Shown one piece after another: positions 28,659 through 38,124 of a stretch of DNA of 64,000 nt (positions within the stretch are counted from its first letter, which is position 1; the number at the start of each line of letters is the position of its first letter). Below the pieces are notes generated by a model, which was given only the letters and a program-made list of their open reading frames with translations, had not been told where the DNA came from and did no database searches. The stretch covers positions 2,948,001-3,012,000 of the forward strand of contig NC_003030.1 in the NCBI RefSeq assembly GCF_000008765.1, in the 5' to 3' direction. The translations under genes and the position numbers were made by a program. Source of the DNA: Clostridium acetobutylicum ATCC 824. Lineage in GTDB: Bacteria > Bacillota > Clostridia > Clostridiales > Clostridiaceae.

Positions 28659-29772
28659 TTATTTCTGGCTGTTTTCCTTATTTAAGTACTCTATTATAAA
28701 TTTATCAATTTCTCCATCCATAACAGCATCTACATTTGAAGTCTCTACACCAGTCCTATGATCCTTAACCATTGTGTATGGTTGAAATACATATGACCTT
28801 ATTTGATTTCCCCATCCCATATCCTTAAGTTCTCCTGCTAAGTCTTCTACCTTTTCCTTATGCATTCTTTCTTTTAACTCAACAAGCTTTGATTTTAACA
28901 TGTTCATAGCAGTTTCCTTATTAGAATGCTGACTTCTTTCAGACTGACATTGTACAACTATTCCCGTTGGAAGATGGGTTATTCTTACTGCTGATTCTGT
29001 TTTATTTACATGCTGACCACCTGCTCCACTGGCCCTATAAGTATCCACTTTTAAATCTTCAGGTCGTATAACTATATCTTGGCTTTGAGTTAATTGTGGA
29101 AGTACTTCAACAGATGCAAAAGAAGTTTGTCTTTTACCATTTGCATTAAAGGGTGAAATTCTGACCAATCTATGTATCCCTTTTTCAGCCTTTAAATATC
29201 CATAAGCAAATTCTCCATCAATATTTATACTTACACTTTTTATACCTGCTTCATCTCCTGGGAGCATATCAATTATGTCTACCTTGAACCCTTTAGCTTC
29301 CGCCCATCTTGTATACATCCTCAAAAGCATTTGTGTCCAATCCTGTGCATCGGTACCTCCAACGCCTGTATGAAGATTCAAAATAGCATTATTTCTATCA
29401 TATTCTCCTGAAAGAATTATTTCTATCTTAAAATTATCTACCTCTTCATGTAAGTCACGAACTTCCTTTAGTATCTCATCCGCTTCTTCTTCATTTTCAT
29501 CTTCTCTGCACATTTCTATAAGTACATTATCATCTTCAATTCTGCTTTCAATAGAATTAAATCTATCAATTCTTCCTTTAAGAAATTTTATCTCCATGCT
29601 TATTTCTTGTGCTCTTTTTACATCATTCCAAAAATCAGGCTCCTGCATATCTCTTTCAAGTTCATCTATTCTACTTCTACTTTTATCGAAGTCAAAGAGA
29701 AGCCCTCATTTCTCTTGCCTTAATTTCTATTTCTTTTATTAAAGAAGCTGCTTCTTCAATCTTTATTAGCAA
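28659..29772 (-). CDS. prfB: Peptide chain release factor 2, with programmed +1 frameshift
   Basis: RF2 ends translation at UGA and UAA. The protein is read in two frames: a short first part from TTG 29772 (AGAGGGTGA site upstream) ends at CTT TGA (29692-29697). A +1 slip then continues as DFDKSRSRIDELERDMQEPDFW to the stop at 28659, about 370 residues in all. Present are the SPF stop-recognition tripeptide (RISPFNANGKR) and the GGQ loop (GAGGQHVNKTESA). Downstream of secA on the same strand, as in other Firmicutes. Confidence 0.97.
29692..29706 (-). promoter_or_regulatory. prfB autoregulatory frameshift site
   Basis: On the minus strand AGGG, CTTCT, then CTT TGA C: a Shine-Dalgarno-like stimulator just upstream of a CTT slippery codon and an in-frame TGA followed by C. 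Low RF2 lets the ribosome slip +1 and make more RF2. Confidence 0.95.
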
Positions 29773-29873
29773 AAAAATCACCCTCTCAGTTTTAAACATA
29801 AACTTATACCTGCACCGCAACCCCTATAATTAAAGATTTTGGAACAGGTATATATTAAATGACTATTTATATA

Positions 29874-32393
29874 TTATGCTCTTCTTCCACAACAATCCTT
29901 ATACTTTTTACCAGAGCCACAAGGACATAAATCGTTTCTTCCTATCTTCTTTTCTTTTCTTCTTACAGGCTCTTTCTTAGTATCTCCAGCATCTGGTCCA
30001 CTGTAATTTATCTCTGTTTCTTTAACAACTCTCTGTCTTTCAGGAGCTCTTTCAGCTTGAACATGGAATAGATACCTAACGGTTTCTACTTTTATGTTCT
30101 CTACCATCTCTTCAAACATATCGCTTCCTTCCATCTGATATGCTTGAGTAGGATCCTGCTGCTTATATGCTCTAAGTCCTATTCCTTGTTTCAAGTGTTC
30201 CATACTATCGATATGATCCATCCACTTTGTATCAACCACTCTAAGTAATATTACTCTTTCAAGTTCTCTCATTTGATCGCTAGAAAACTCTTCTTCTTTT
30301 CTTTCATATATTTCCTTAGCTAAAGAATAAAGCTTTTCTTTAATTTCATCATTTGACATAGTAGCAAGTTCTTCAACCTCAACTATACCTCTAGGAAGAC
30401 ATATATCATCAAGGTAATTTAGAATTGCTTCGATATCTGATTCAAGCTCTTCATCTACTCCACTTATGTGTGAATTAACAGCGTTATAAATAAGGTCTTT
30501 TATCATTCCTTCTATTTGATCCTTTAGGTTTTCACCTTCTAGAACCTCACTTCTCTGTTTGTAGATGATTTCTCTCTGTTTATTCATTACATCATCGTAC
30601 TGAATAAGAGTTTTTCTTATGTCAAAATTGTTTCCTTCAACCTTCTTTTGAGCATTCTCTATAGCCGAACTTACCATCTTACTTTCTATTGCATCGTCGT
30701 CTCCAAGACCTAATTTTTCAACCATGTTTTTAAGCTTATCGGAACCAAATATTCTCATAAGATCGTCTTCCAGTGAAACATAAAATCTTGAATATCCCTT
30801 ATCTCCTTGACGACCAGCACGACCTCTAAGCTGATTATCTATACGTCTTGATTCATGTCTTTCAGTACCTATTATCTTAAGACCGCCTACATCAGTAACT
30901 CCTTCTCCAAGCTTTATATCGGTACCACGTCCTGCCATATTAGTTGCTATAGTAACCATGCCTTTTTCTCCTGCATGTGAAATTATTTCTGCTTCTTGCT
31001 CATGATACTTAGCATTTAAAACCTGATGACGTACTCCTCTTTTTTTAAGCAATGATGACAGAAGTTCTGATTTTTCTATACTTACAGTACCAACAAGTAC
31101 AGGCTGCCCATTTTTATTTGTTTCTACTATATCTTCAACTACTGCCTTAAACTTTCCTAGTTCAGTCTTATATACAATATCCGGTGCATCTATTCTAGCT
31201 ATAGGTCTGTGAGTTGGTATTACAACAACGTCAAGACCATATATTTCTCTGAACTCCACTTCCTCTGTTAATGCAGTACCTGTCATACCAGAAAGTTTTT
31301 CATACATTCTAAAATAATTCTGGAAAGTTATTGTAGCAAGTGTCTTAGATTCTTTTTGAACCTTAACACCTTCTTTTGCTTCTATTGCTTGATGAAGTCC
31401 ATCACTGTATCTTCTACCTTCCATAAGTCTTCCGGTAAATTCGTCTACAATTACTACTTCATCTTCCTTTACCATATAATCTTTATCACGTTTCATTAAA
31501 TAATTTGCCTTTAATGCCTGAGATGTATGATGTTGTATTTCCATGTTTTGTGGATCTGCATAGTTGTCAATATGATAATATTTTTCTGCCTTTTCAACAC
31601 CCTCATCTGTTAGTATTGCTGAATTAGTTTTTTCATCAATAGTAAAATCTTTTTCTTTCCTTAACATCTTAGCGAAGTTGTCAGCCACCTTGTAAAATTC
31701 AGTGGATTTTTCTCCTTCTCCGGATATTATAAGTGGTGTTCTTGCCTCATCTATTAAGATTGAGTCCACCTCGTCAACTATACAAAAGTGAAGTGGTCTT
31801 TGAACTCTTTCTTCCTTATATATAACCATGTTATCTCTTAAATAATCAAATCCAAACTCGTTATTTGTACCGTAGGTTATATCTGCTGCATAAGCTTCCT
31901 GTCTTTGTTTTTGATCAAGATCATGAACTATTACCCCTGTAGTTAATCCAAGATATTGATAAAGCTGTCCCATCCATTCCATATCTCTTTTTGCAAGGTA
32001 ATCATTTACTGTTACTACATGAACTCCCTTACCTGTAATTGCATTCAAATATGACGGAAGTGTTGCAACTAATGTTTTACCTTCACCGGTTTTCATCTCT
32101 GAAATTCTTCCCTGATGAAGTACAATACCACCTATAATTTGCTCTCTAAAATGCTTTAAGCCAAGAATTCTTGATGAAGCTTCTCTTACCACCGCAAATG
32201 CTTCAACAAGTAAATCATCAAGTGTTTCCCCATTTTCATACCTCTGCTTAAATTCAGCAGTTTTAGCTTTAAGTTCATCCTCACTTAAAGCTTGCATTGA
32301 TCCATCTAGTGCATCTATTTTATCAACAAGAGGAATAATCCTTTTCACTTCTCTATCACTATATGTACCAAATATTTTCTCTAACAGTCCCAT
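29874..32393 (-). CDS. secA: Protein translocase ATPase SecA
   Basis: 839 residues with the full SecA layout: Walker [12 protein letters not shown] near 100-110, [19 protein letters not shown] near 205-223, [15 protein letters not shown] near 490-504, Walker-like [11 protein letters not shown] near 533-543, and the C-terminal zinc tail [14 protein letters not shown]. SecA drives unfolded preproteins through SecYEG. The in-frame ATG at 32408 directly abuts the GAGG site, so ATG 32393 is preferred (MGLLEKIFG as in the family). It is followed by prfB and preceded by hpf. Confidence 0.97.
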   Translation of the reverse strand: MGLLEKIFGTYSDREVKRIIPLVDKIDALDGSMQALSEDELKAKTAEFKQRYENGETLDDLLVEAFAVVREASSRILGLKHFREQIIGGIVLHQGRISEMKTGEGKTLVATLPSYLNAITGKGVHVVTVNDYLAKRDMEWMGQLYQYLGLTTGVIVHDLDQKQRQEAYAADITYGTNNEFGFDYLRDNMVIYKEERVQRPLHFCIVDEVDSILIDEARTPLIISGEGEKSTEFYKVADNFAKMLRKEKDFTIDEKTNSAILTDEGVEKAEKYYHIDNYADPQNMEIQHHTSQALKANYLMKRDKDYMVKEDEVVIVDEFTGRLMEGRRYSDGLHQAIEAKEGVKVQKESKTLATITFQNYFRMYEKLSGMTGTALTEEVEFREIYGLDVVVIPTHRPIARIDAPDIVYKTELGKFKAVVEDIVETNKNGQPVLVGTVSIEKSELLSSLLKKRGVRHQVLNAKYHEQEAEIISHAGEKGMVTIATNMAGRGTDIKLGEGVTDVGGLKIIGTERHESRRIDNQLRGRAGRQGDKGYSRFYVSLEDDLMRIFGSDKLKNMVEKLGLGDDDAIESKMVSSAIENAQKKVEGNNFDIRKTLIQYDDVMNKQREIIYKQRSEVLEGENLKDQIEGMIKDLIYNAVNSHISGVDEELESDIEAILNYLDDICLPRGIVEVEELATMSNDEIKEKLYSLAKEIYERKEEEFSSDQMRELERVILLRVVDTKWMDHIDSMEHLKQGIGLRAYKQQDPTQAYQMEGSDMFEEMVENIKVETVRYLFHVQAERAPERQRVVKETEINYSGPDAGDTKKEPVRRKEKKIGRNDLCPCGSGKKYKDCCGRRA

Positions 32394-32586
32394 AATATTC
32401 ATCCTCACTATAAATTTTATAAAATTACTAAAAATGCCACAATACTATACATTTATAATATTAGCATTATTTTTTACCTTTAATATAATAAATTAATATC
32501 TAATAGATTATATCATTTATTCAATAATCATTCAACTTCATATGGTCTTTAAATATTAATTTCTACAAAAAATTAACATTTGCAAA

Positions 32587-32617
32587 CAAAAGAGTAAGGA
32601 AAATTCCTTACTCTTTT
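32587..32617 (-). terminator. Terminator of hpf
   Basis: A 12-bp stem AAAGAGTAAGGA with its complement and a short loop, followed by TTTTG on the minus strand, directly after the hpf stop codon. Confidence 0.85.
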
Positions 32618-32618
32618 A

Positions 32619-33143
32619 CTAAAACTCAGGTTCAATCAATCCATAATTGCCATCTTTTCGTTTATATACAACATTTACCTCATTTGAATCTCCATTTTGA
32701 AATACAAAAAAGTTGTGTCCTAATAATTCCATCTCAAGTACTGCTTCTTCTTCAGACATTGGCTTTATAGCAAATCTTTTAGTTTTTACTATTTCTGGTT
32801 CTTGTTCTTCCTTGTGATAATCAGGAATATTTTGGAACTTAAGCGAATCCGAATATTTTCTTCTTTCTAATTTTGTTTTTTGTTTTCTGACTTGTCTTTC
32901 CAACTTATCTCCAACAATATCTATTGAAGCATACATGTCATTATTTGTTTCTTCTCCTCTTAAAATAACTCCATTAAAAGGTATTGTAACTTCTACTATC
33001 TGTCTATTTTTCTCGACACTTAGAGTGACATGTGCTTCTACTTCAGGTTTAAAGTACTTCTCAAGTTTGGATATTTGCTTTTCAACAGCCTCTCTAAGGC
33101 CTTCTGTGACTTCTAAATTTTTTCCACTAACTATTAATTTCAT
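32619..33143 (-). CDS. hpf: Ribosome hibernation promoting factor, long form
   Basis: 174 residues: an N-terminal RaiA/HPF domain (about 1-100, with VTLSVEKNRQIVEVTIPFNG and EETNNDMYASIDIVGDKLERQ) and the C-terminal dimerisation domain (about 118-174, ending FQNGDSNEVNVVYKRKDGNYGLIEPEF) that marks the long form. Long HPF pairs 70S ribosomes into inactive 100S dimers in stress or stationary phase. Upstream of secA as in many Firmicutes. Site GAGGGG upstream of the ATG. Confidence 0.95.
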   Translation of the reverse strand: MKLIVSGKNLEVTEGLREAVEKQISKLEKYFKPEVEAHVTLSVEKNRQIVEVTIPFNGVILRGEETNNDMYASIDIVGDKLERQVRKQKTKLERRKYSDSLKFQNIPDYHKEEQEPEIVKTKRFAIKPMSEEEAVLEMELLGHNFFVFQNGDSNEVNVVYKRKDGNYGLIEPEF

Positions 33144-33162
33144 AATTTCAGCCCCTCTCTAA

Positions 33163-33575
33163 ACCCAATATAGATGTATAATTGATTTACAATCATATAT
33201 CTTAACTTAATATTAACTTCTATAACTACATTTTAACTTTTTCAAAATGACAAAACAAGTAGAATAAACCAAATAAACTATATATTAAACGAGTTTAAAT
33301 CACTATTACTTGCGTTTACTACTAGTTTTAAACCTTTTCTTTCTGAATTATACATATTTTCAGTTTATTCTGTTAAATTTTTGTTTTATATTAGTATATG
33401 CATTTTATATTTTCTTATAATAAATTTTGATTTTTTTTGGTTTTTAACTCTTCACAAATATGAACTTTCTTGTTACTATTTAAAACCTATTATTTCTTAT
33501 ACAAAATAAATAGTATACTTTGGAAAATAAAAATATACTATTTATCTAATTCTTAACCTAAAATAATTTCTATAA
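33163..33575. other. Long AT-rich intergenic region before hpf
   Basis: About 410 bases without a convincing gene. It must contain the hpf promoter. The only structure I see is an inverted repeat AAATAGTATA (33508-33517) and TATACTATTT (33534-33543) with a 16-nt loop and no T-run. T-rich tracts fill the rest. The raiA-type RNA that often precedes hpf is not here but 4 kb away at 37227-37436. Confidence 0.5.
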
Positions 33576-33617
33576 TTAAAAAGATGCTCATAGCGATTTA
33601 AAACATAGCTATGAACA
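33576..33617 (-). terminator. Terminator of the opuC-type operon
   Basis: A 10-bp stem (TGTTCATAGC with GCTATGAGCA on the minus strand, one G-T pair), 13-nt loop and a T-rich tail, right after the fused permease-binding protein gene. Confidence 0.82.
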
Positions 33618-33629
33618 CCCTTCTTTTAA

Positions 33630-35201
33630 CTATTTAATCAAATGTTTACTTCTTAAAAATTCATCTGCTACCTTTTGAGGATCTTGTCCATTATCAACTT
33701 TATAATTAAGTGCTCTCATTTCAGAATCTGTAATTTTGTTTGCAAGTTTCATAAGAAGTGGTTTTAATTTAGGAAACTTTTTTAGAGTATCTTCCCTTAC
33801 AATAGGAGCAGCATAATAAGGTGGGAAAAAGTTTTTGTCATCTTTTAAAACCTTCAAATTAAACTTCTGTAATAGACCATCTGTTAAAAAGGCATCTGTT
33901 ACCTGCGTCTCATTTTTATTTAATGATGAATACCTTAAGCCTCCGTCTAAACCTTTTGTACTGTTAAACTTCAACCCATATTTATTATTTAATCCAGGAT
34001 ATCCATCTGATCTATTTAAAAATTCCATAGTACTACCTAAAATCATATTATTACTCACTTTAGATAAATCAGATACAGTATTTATATTATATTTTGAAGC
34101 AACATTTTTTTTCATTGCAAGTGCATAAGTATTGTTAAAACCAATAGGCTTTAGCCATTCTATATTATAGTTCTTATCAAAAAAGCTTTTTACATCATTA
34201 TAAACCTTTTTTTCATCACTTATAGTTGGCTTTTTCATTATATCCACAAGTCCTGTACCTGTATACTCAACATACATATCTATATTTCCAGATTTTAAAG
34301 CATTAAAAGCTACACTCGTACCACCAAGGTTTAATTTTCTTTCAACCTTATAGTCCGTATTATGTTCTATTAATGAAGCAACCATATTACCGAGTATAAG
34401 TTGCTCATTAAAATTCTTTGACCCAATAACTATAACCTTTTTATTTTGACTATTATAGAACATTATTGAACCTGAAATTATAGTTATTACTATAAGAATA
34501 GCCGCAACTATTTTATACTTTTTATTTCTACCTTTTTTTAATTTCTTAGATTTTATTAAATCCTCATTCTTTTTTCCTTCTGTGGTAACTAAGTTTTCTA
34601 TCTTACCTATTATTAAATCTAAAAGTAGAGCGAGTATTGAGGCAGGTATTGCACCAGCTAGTATCATGTTATTATTAACTGTCTGTACTCCTGAAAAAAC
34701 AAGATATCCAAGACCACCCGCACCAATAAATGCAGCTATAGTCATAAGTCCTACAGCAGTTACTACAGAAATTCTTATACCAGACATTATTACAGGCATG
34801 GCTAGCGGTAAACTTATTTTTACTAGTATTTGATTTTTAGTAAGTCCTATTCCCGTTGCAGCCTCTATTATATGCGGCTGTATATTTTTCAATCCAGTGA
34901 ATGTGTTTTTTATAATTGGCAAAAGCGAATACAAAACAACCATTACTATTGCAGGCTTACTTCCTATACCAAAGACAGGAATTAAAAATCCAAGTAAAGC
35001 CATACTTGGAATAGATTGAACTACATTAGCAAGTGCTATAACCGTTGAAGAAATTTTCCGTACTCTTGTTATTAAAATTCCTATAGGAACACCTATAATT
35101 ATTGAAACAATTACTGCAAATAAAGTAAGTTCAATATGCTGCAAAAATAAACTTAAAATTTGATCTTTTCTGTCAATTGTAAAATTAATAAAGCTACTCA
35201 T
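33630..35201 (-). CDS. Fused permease and substrate-binding protein of an OpuC-type osmolyte ABC transporter
   Basis: 523 residues joining two parts that are separate in B. subtilis OpuC. Residues 1-210 are a five- to six-helix permease with the contact loop EAATGIGLTKNQILVKISLPLAMP. After a membrane segment (about 230-250), residues 255-523 form an OpuAC/ProX-type binding domain (VIGSKNFNEQLILGNMVASLIE, later VEYTGTGLVDI and GQDPQKVADEFL). It takes up quaternary amines such as glycine betaine, carnitine or choline under osmotic stress. Its start overlaps the ATPase gene end by 8 bp. Confidence 0.92.
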   Translation of the reverse strand: MSSFINFTIDRKDQILSLFLQHIELTLFAVIVSIIIGVPIGILITRVRKISSTVIALANVVQSIPSMALLGFLIPVFGIGSKPAIVMVVLYSLLPIIKNTFTGLKNIQPHIIEAATGIGLTKNQILVKISLPLAMPVIMSGIRISVVTAVGLMTIAAFIGAGGLGYLVFSGVQTVNNNMILAGAIPASILALLLDLIIGKIENLVTTEGKKNEDLIKSKKLKKGRNKKYKIVAAILIVITIISGSIMFYNSQNKKVIVIGSKNFNEQLILGNMVASLIEHNTDYKVERKLNLGGTSVAFNALKSGNIDMYVEYTGTGLVDIMKKPTISDEKKVYNDVKSFFDKNYNIEWLKPIGFNNTYALAMKKNVASKYNINTVSDLSKVSNNMILGSTMEFLNRSDGYPGLNNKYGLKFNSTKGLDGGLRYSSLNKNETQVTDAFLTDGLLQKFNLKVLKDDKNFFPPYYAAPIVREDTLKKFPKLKPLLMKLANKITDSEMRALNYKVDNGQDPQKVADEFLRSKHLIK

Positions 35202-36327
35202 ATAAATTAACCTCCTTGTTTATAAATTGATTGCTTAATACAGAAAGCAAACTACTTTTTGTAATAAGACCAACAAGGCTCGAATCATTATTTATAACTG
35301 GTATAAAACCAATCTTTTGATTCTCAACTATATCTAATACATTTACTATAGAATCATTTTCATTTATTGTTGTTATGTTATTTTTCATAATATCCTTAAG
35401 TTTTTTATTTTCATTTATACTAAATTTCAATTCTCTTAAGGTAACAATTCCAAGTAATTTATTATCTTTTGAAGCTACAATTAACCTATCCACATGATTT
35501 GATTTCATAATCTCTAATGCTTGAATAGAAGTTCTTTCAGGACTAGATTTTATCACATTATTTATCATTATATCCTTAACTTTAATTAATTCAGGCTGAT
35601 TCCATATTCTATTTTCTCCAACAAAAGTTTTCACAAAATCATCTTTAGGATTTTTAAGTATCTTGTCTGGAGTATCGTATTGAATTACTTTTCCGTCCTT
35701 CATAATACAAATTTTATCTGCTAATTTAAGTGCTTCATCCATATCATGTGTCACAAAAACTATAGTCTTTTTTAAATTTTGATGTATCGAAAAGATCTCA
35801 TCTTGAAGTTGATTTCTTGTTAATGGATCCAAGGCACTAAATGGCTCATCCATAAGTATTATTTCAGGATCCATAGCAAGAGCACGTGCAATGCCTATTC
35901 TTTGCTGCTGTCCACCGCTTAATTGGCTTGGATACTTATATTTATAATCTTCAGGATTCATTCCGACTAAATTTAATAATTCTTCTACTTTCTTATCAAT
36001 CTTAGTTTGATCTACTTTCTCAATTTTTAATATCATAGAAATATTTTCTTCTACTGTCAGATGAGGAAAAAGTCCTGTTTGTTGTATTACATAGCCTATA
36101 TTTCTCCTTAATTTAATAGCGTCTTCATTCTGTATTTTATTTCCATTAATTAAAATTTCACCAGAAGTTTGGCGTATTAATCTATTAATCATCTTTAGGG
36201 TAGTTGTTTTTCCACAACCGCTTGGACCTATTAATGTTACAAGCTCTCCCTTATTAATAGTTAAATTTACATTGTTTAGTATAATTCTGTTATTAACCTT
36301 TTTATATATATTTTTTAGTTCTATCAA
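35194..36327 (-). CDS. Osmolyte ABC transporter ATPase with tandem CBS domains (OpuCA-type)
   Basis: 377 residues: an ABC ATPase (Walker A GPSGCGKTTT about 37-46, signature LSGGQQQRIGIARAL, Walker B IILMDEPFSALDP) and two C-terminal CBS repeats (about 255-365). CBS pairs in OpuC-type ATPases bind ligands; in related OpuCA proteins they bind cyclic-di-AMP. An upstream ATG frame exists to 36381, but it runs through the operator; AGGAGGTG at 36334-36341 fixes the start at TTG 36327. First gene of the operon. Confidence 0.92.
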   Translation of the reverse strand: MIELKNIYKKVNNRIILNNVNLTINKGELVTLIGPSGCGKTTTLKMINRLIRQTSGEILINGNKIQNEDAIKLRRNIGYVIQQTGLFPHLTVEENISMILKIEKVDQTKIDKKVEELLNLVGMNPEDYKYKYPSQLSGGQQQRIGIARALAMDPEIILMDEPFSALDPLTRNQLQDEIFSIHQNLKKTIVFVTHDMDEALKLADKICIMKDGKVIQYDTPDKILKNPKDDFVKTFVGENRIWNQPELIKVKDIMINNVIKSSPERTSIQALEIMKSNHVDRLIVASKDNKLLGIVTLRELKFSINENKKLKDIMKNNITTINENDSIVNVLDIVENQKIGFIPVINNDSSLVGLITKSSLLSVLSNQFINKEVNLYE

Positions 36328-36347
36328 AAGAACACCTCCTGCACAGT

Positions 36348-36383
36348 AAGTGACAACTTCGCAAAAAAATGAAGTTGTCACTT
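36348..36383. promoter_or_regulatory. Bipartite BusR-type operator before the osmolyte transporter
   Basis: A perfect inverted repeat of 13 bp (AAGTGACAACTTC, 36348-36360, and GAAGTTGTCACTT, 36371-36383). The outer half-sites AAGTGAC and GTCACTT are separated by exactly 22 bp, the spacing I recall for the cyclic-di-AMP-responsive repressor BusR. It begins immediately downstream of the -10 box, so a bound repressor would block transcription. The repeat could also form a leader hairpin. Confidence 0.75.
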
Positions 36384-36412
36384 ATTATACTATAGGACGA
36401 GGACTTTGTAAA
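36384..36412 (-). promoter_or_regulatory. Sigma-A promoter of the osmolyte transporter operon
   Basis: On the minus strand TTTACA (36412-36407), 17 bp, then TATAAT (36389-36384). The -10 box directly abuts the operator at 36348-36383. Confidence 0.85.
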
Positions 36413-36481
36413 GGATAATGATATTAAATCTCAATTCGGTACAAACGCTAAACCCTTATATATCATGGCTTAAAAGGAAAT

Positions 36482-36505
36482 AAAAAAAATGAGCTTTCGC
36501 TCACT
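36482..36505 (-). terminator. Terminator of the busR-like gene
   Basis: A stem GTGAGC/GCTCAT-type (six pairs, GAAA loop) followed by eight T on the minus strand. Confidence 0.8.
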
Positions 36506-36519
36506 TCAAATCTATTAAA

Positions 36520-37149
36520 TCATTTTGTATCATCATATAAAAAATTTTTAATTCTGTAATAACTTCCCTCATCACCTATCGCTATAAATACATCATTATT
36601 TTTAAATGTTGCATATGGACCAGGTGAAAGTATAAGCTCACCTTGACGACGTATACCTATTATTGTGGCACCAGTATTTTGCCAAAACTTAGTTTCTGAA
36701 ATTCTTTTTCCAACAACATCTAAATTGTCATATATTTTAAATTCAAATGGAATAAATGGATTCGTTTTACTAAACCTACTCGAATAGTCTATTAATTCAT
36801 TAGTAATGCTGTCTATCCTTTTCTCCAATTCATTTCTACTATTTATTAATTCTTCAATTTCTGCTTTTAAGGATGTTAATGAATTTGTGTCCTTATACTT
36901 TTTTATAAATTCAAGACATTTGTCCATAGACTCTATAATTATACCATTACCTTTTTCAACTTTTACTATATCCATATCATTTAATATAGCAACAGCACGT
37001 CTTATGGTTTCAGGAGAAACTTTGTATTGACTTGCAAGATGAGAACGACCATATAATTTCATTCCTACTGAAAAATCTCCAGATACTATTCTGTTTGCAA
37101 TATCAATAGCAATTTTTTGATAAACAGGTTTTGTTATATGTTGAGACAT
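36520..37149 (-). CDS. BusR-like GntR-family regulator with C-terminal RCK_C (TrkA_C) domain
   Basis: 209 residues. A GntR winged helix (about 5-70, HLASQYKVSPETIRRAVAILNDMDIV) is followed by a predicted coiled coil (about 85-125, LKAEIEELINSRNELEKRIDSITNEL) and an RCK_C domain (about 137-205, TGATIIGIRRQGELILSPGPYATF). This is the BusR layout, in which RCK_C binds cyclic-di-AMP and the coiled coil sets the distance between two DNA-binding heads. In streptococci and lactococci BusR represses the betaine transporter busA. Its place beside the opuC-type operon and its matching operator support the same job here. Confidence 0.88.
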   Translation of the reverse strand: MSQHITKPVYQKIAIDIANRIVSGDFSVGMKLYGRSHLASQYKVSPETIRRAVAILNDMDIVKVEKGNGIIIESMDKCLEFIKKYKDTNSLTSLKAEIEELINSRNELEKRIDSITNELIDYSSRFSKTNPFIPFEFKIYDNLDVVGKRISETKFWQNTGATIIGIRRQGELILSPGPYATFKNNDVFIAIGDEGSYYRIKNFLYDDTK

Positions 37150-37226
37150 TACTTTAAAACTCCACCTAAAATTATACGATGGAGAACCTCCTCTTTATAA
37201 TCGATTTCATAATAACTAAATAAAAT

Positions 37227-37436
37227 ATATTAAGTTAGTTGACCTGGTCTTTGACCCCACACTCGCCTGCTGGAAGTTTCGCTACCCGGAATTACCCTCT
37301 CACTACTAATACTCTCGCCTAAAGCGGCAGGACTTACTTCTAAGCCGCACCATGCTCATTAAAACTTTGTTTAACTTACGTGGATCGTTTTGCCTGCGAC
37401 TGGCATCGACTTTCAACCACAAACCTAACTTAATAT
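37227..37436 (-). ncRNA. raiA-motif-like structured noncoding RNA
   Basis: About 210 bp of clearly more GC-rich DNA without an open frame. Its ends pair in a 12-bp terminal helix (ATATTAAGTTAG at 37227-37238 with CTAACTTAATAT at 37425-37436). Inside, on the minus strand, are GGTCAAAGACC (a short hairpin), GCGGCTTAG...CTGCCGC-type pairs and GAGAGGGTAATTCCGGGTAGCG. Position next to comFC and near hpf (raiA) is that of the raiA RNA motif of Firmicutes, and I recall a study of this RNA in C. acetobutylicum linking it to sporulation and aggregation. Identification is by context and memory, not by a covariance search. Confidence 0.72.
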
Positions 37437-37443
37437 AATAATA

Positions 37444-38124
37444 TTATATACTACTTTTAGCTACAGTCAATACTATAACTTTTTTTGCTCCATTATTTAT
37501 TAATTCTTTTGAACAAAAAAAGGCTGTCGCTCCCGTAGTAAACACATCATGTATAAGAAGTACAACCTTATCCTTTATTTTCTCTGGTCCATAAAAACTA
37601 AAGCTTCTTTTTAAATTATCCCATCTCATTTCATCTGTAAGTCCTATTTGGTCCTTAGTTTGTAAATTCTTTCTTATATAATTTTTCAAAGGCTTATCAA
37701 CTCTACTTGAAAGCTTAGAAGCTAAAAATTCGCTTTGATTAAAACCTCTTTTTTTTAAATCATGTGTAGTCATAGGAACAAATACAATTTCATCAAATTG
37801 AATATTTTTCTCAATTAGTACCTTATGCATAAGTTCCGCTAATACCTCACCACACAAAAAGTCTTTTCTGTATTTAAGTTTTATTATCATTTCACGTATA
37901 ACGCTGGAATAATATGCAGTACAATATACCTCAAATGAAATATCATTTTTCTCTATAAAATATCTACTATCACAAAATTTTACCTTGTTTAGACACTCTT
38001 TACATATATTTTCATCATCATAAATTTCCTTTTTACAAACCGCACATTTCTCATCATTATAATATATAATACTTATTACAGCATCAAAAACATATTTTAA
38101 ATAGTTAACAATCCTTTTTCCCAT
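37444..38124 (-). CDS. comFC: ComF-family phosphoribosyltransferase-like protein (ComFC)
   Basis: 226 residues. An N-terminal zinc ribbon (CAVCKKEIYDDENICKECL, about 22-40) leads to a phosphoribosyltransferase-type core with KLKYRKDF, VPMTTHDLKKRGFNQSE and the PRPP loop LLIHDVFTTGATAF (about 190-203). ComFC is needed for single-strand DNA handling in natural transformation and is widespread also in non-competent species. The start ATG 38124 overlaps the upstream comFA-like gene by 28 bp; a slightly later start is possible. Confidence 0.88.
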   Translation of the reverse strand: MGKRIVNYLKYVFDAVISIIYYNDEKCAVCKKEIYDDENICKECLNKVKFCDSRYFIEKNDISFEVYCTAYYSSVIREMIIKLKYRKDFLCGEVLAELMHKVLIEKNIQFDEIVFVPMTTHDLKKRGFNQSEFLASKLSSRVDKPLKNYIRKNLQTKDQIGLTDEMRWDNLKRSFSFYGPEKIKDKVVLLIHDVFTTGATAFFCSKELINNGAKKVIVLTVAKSSI

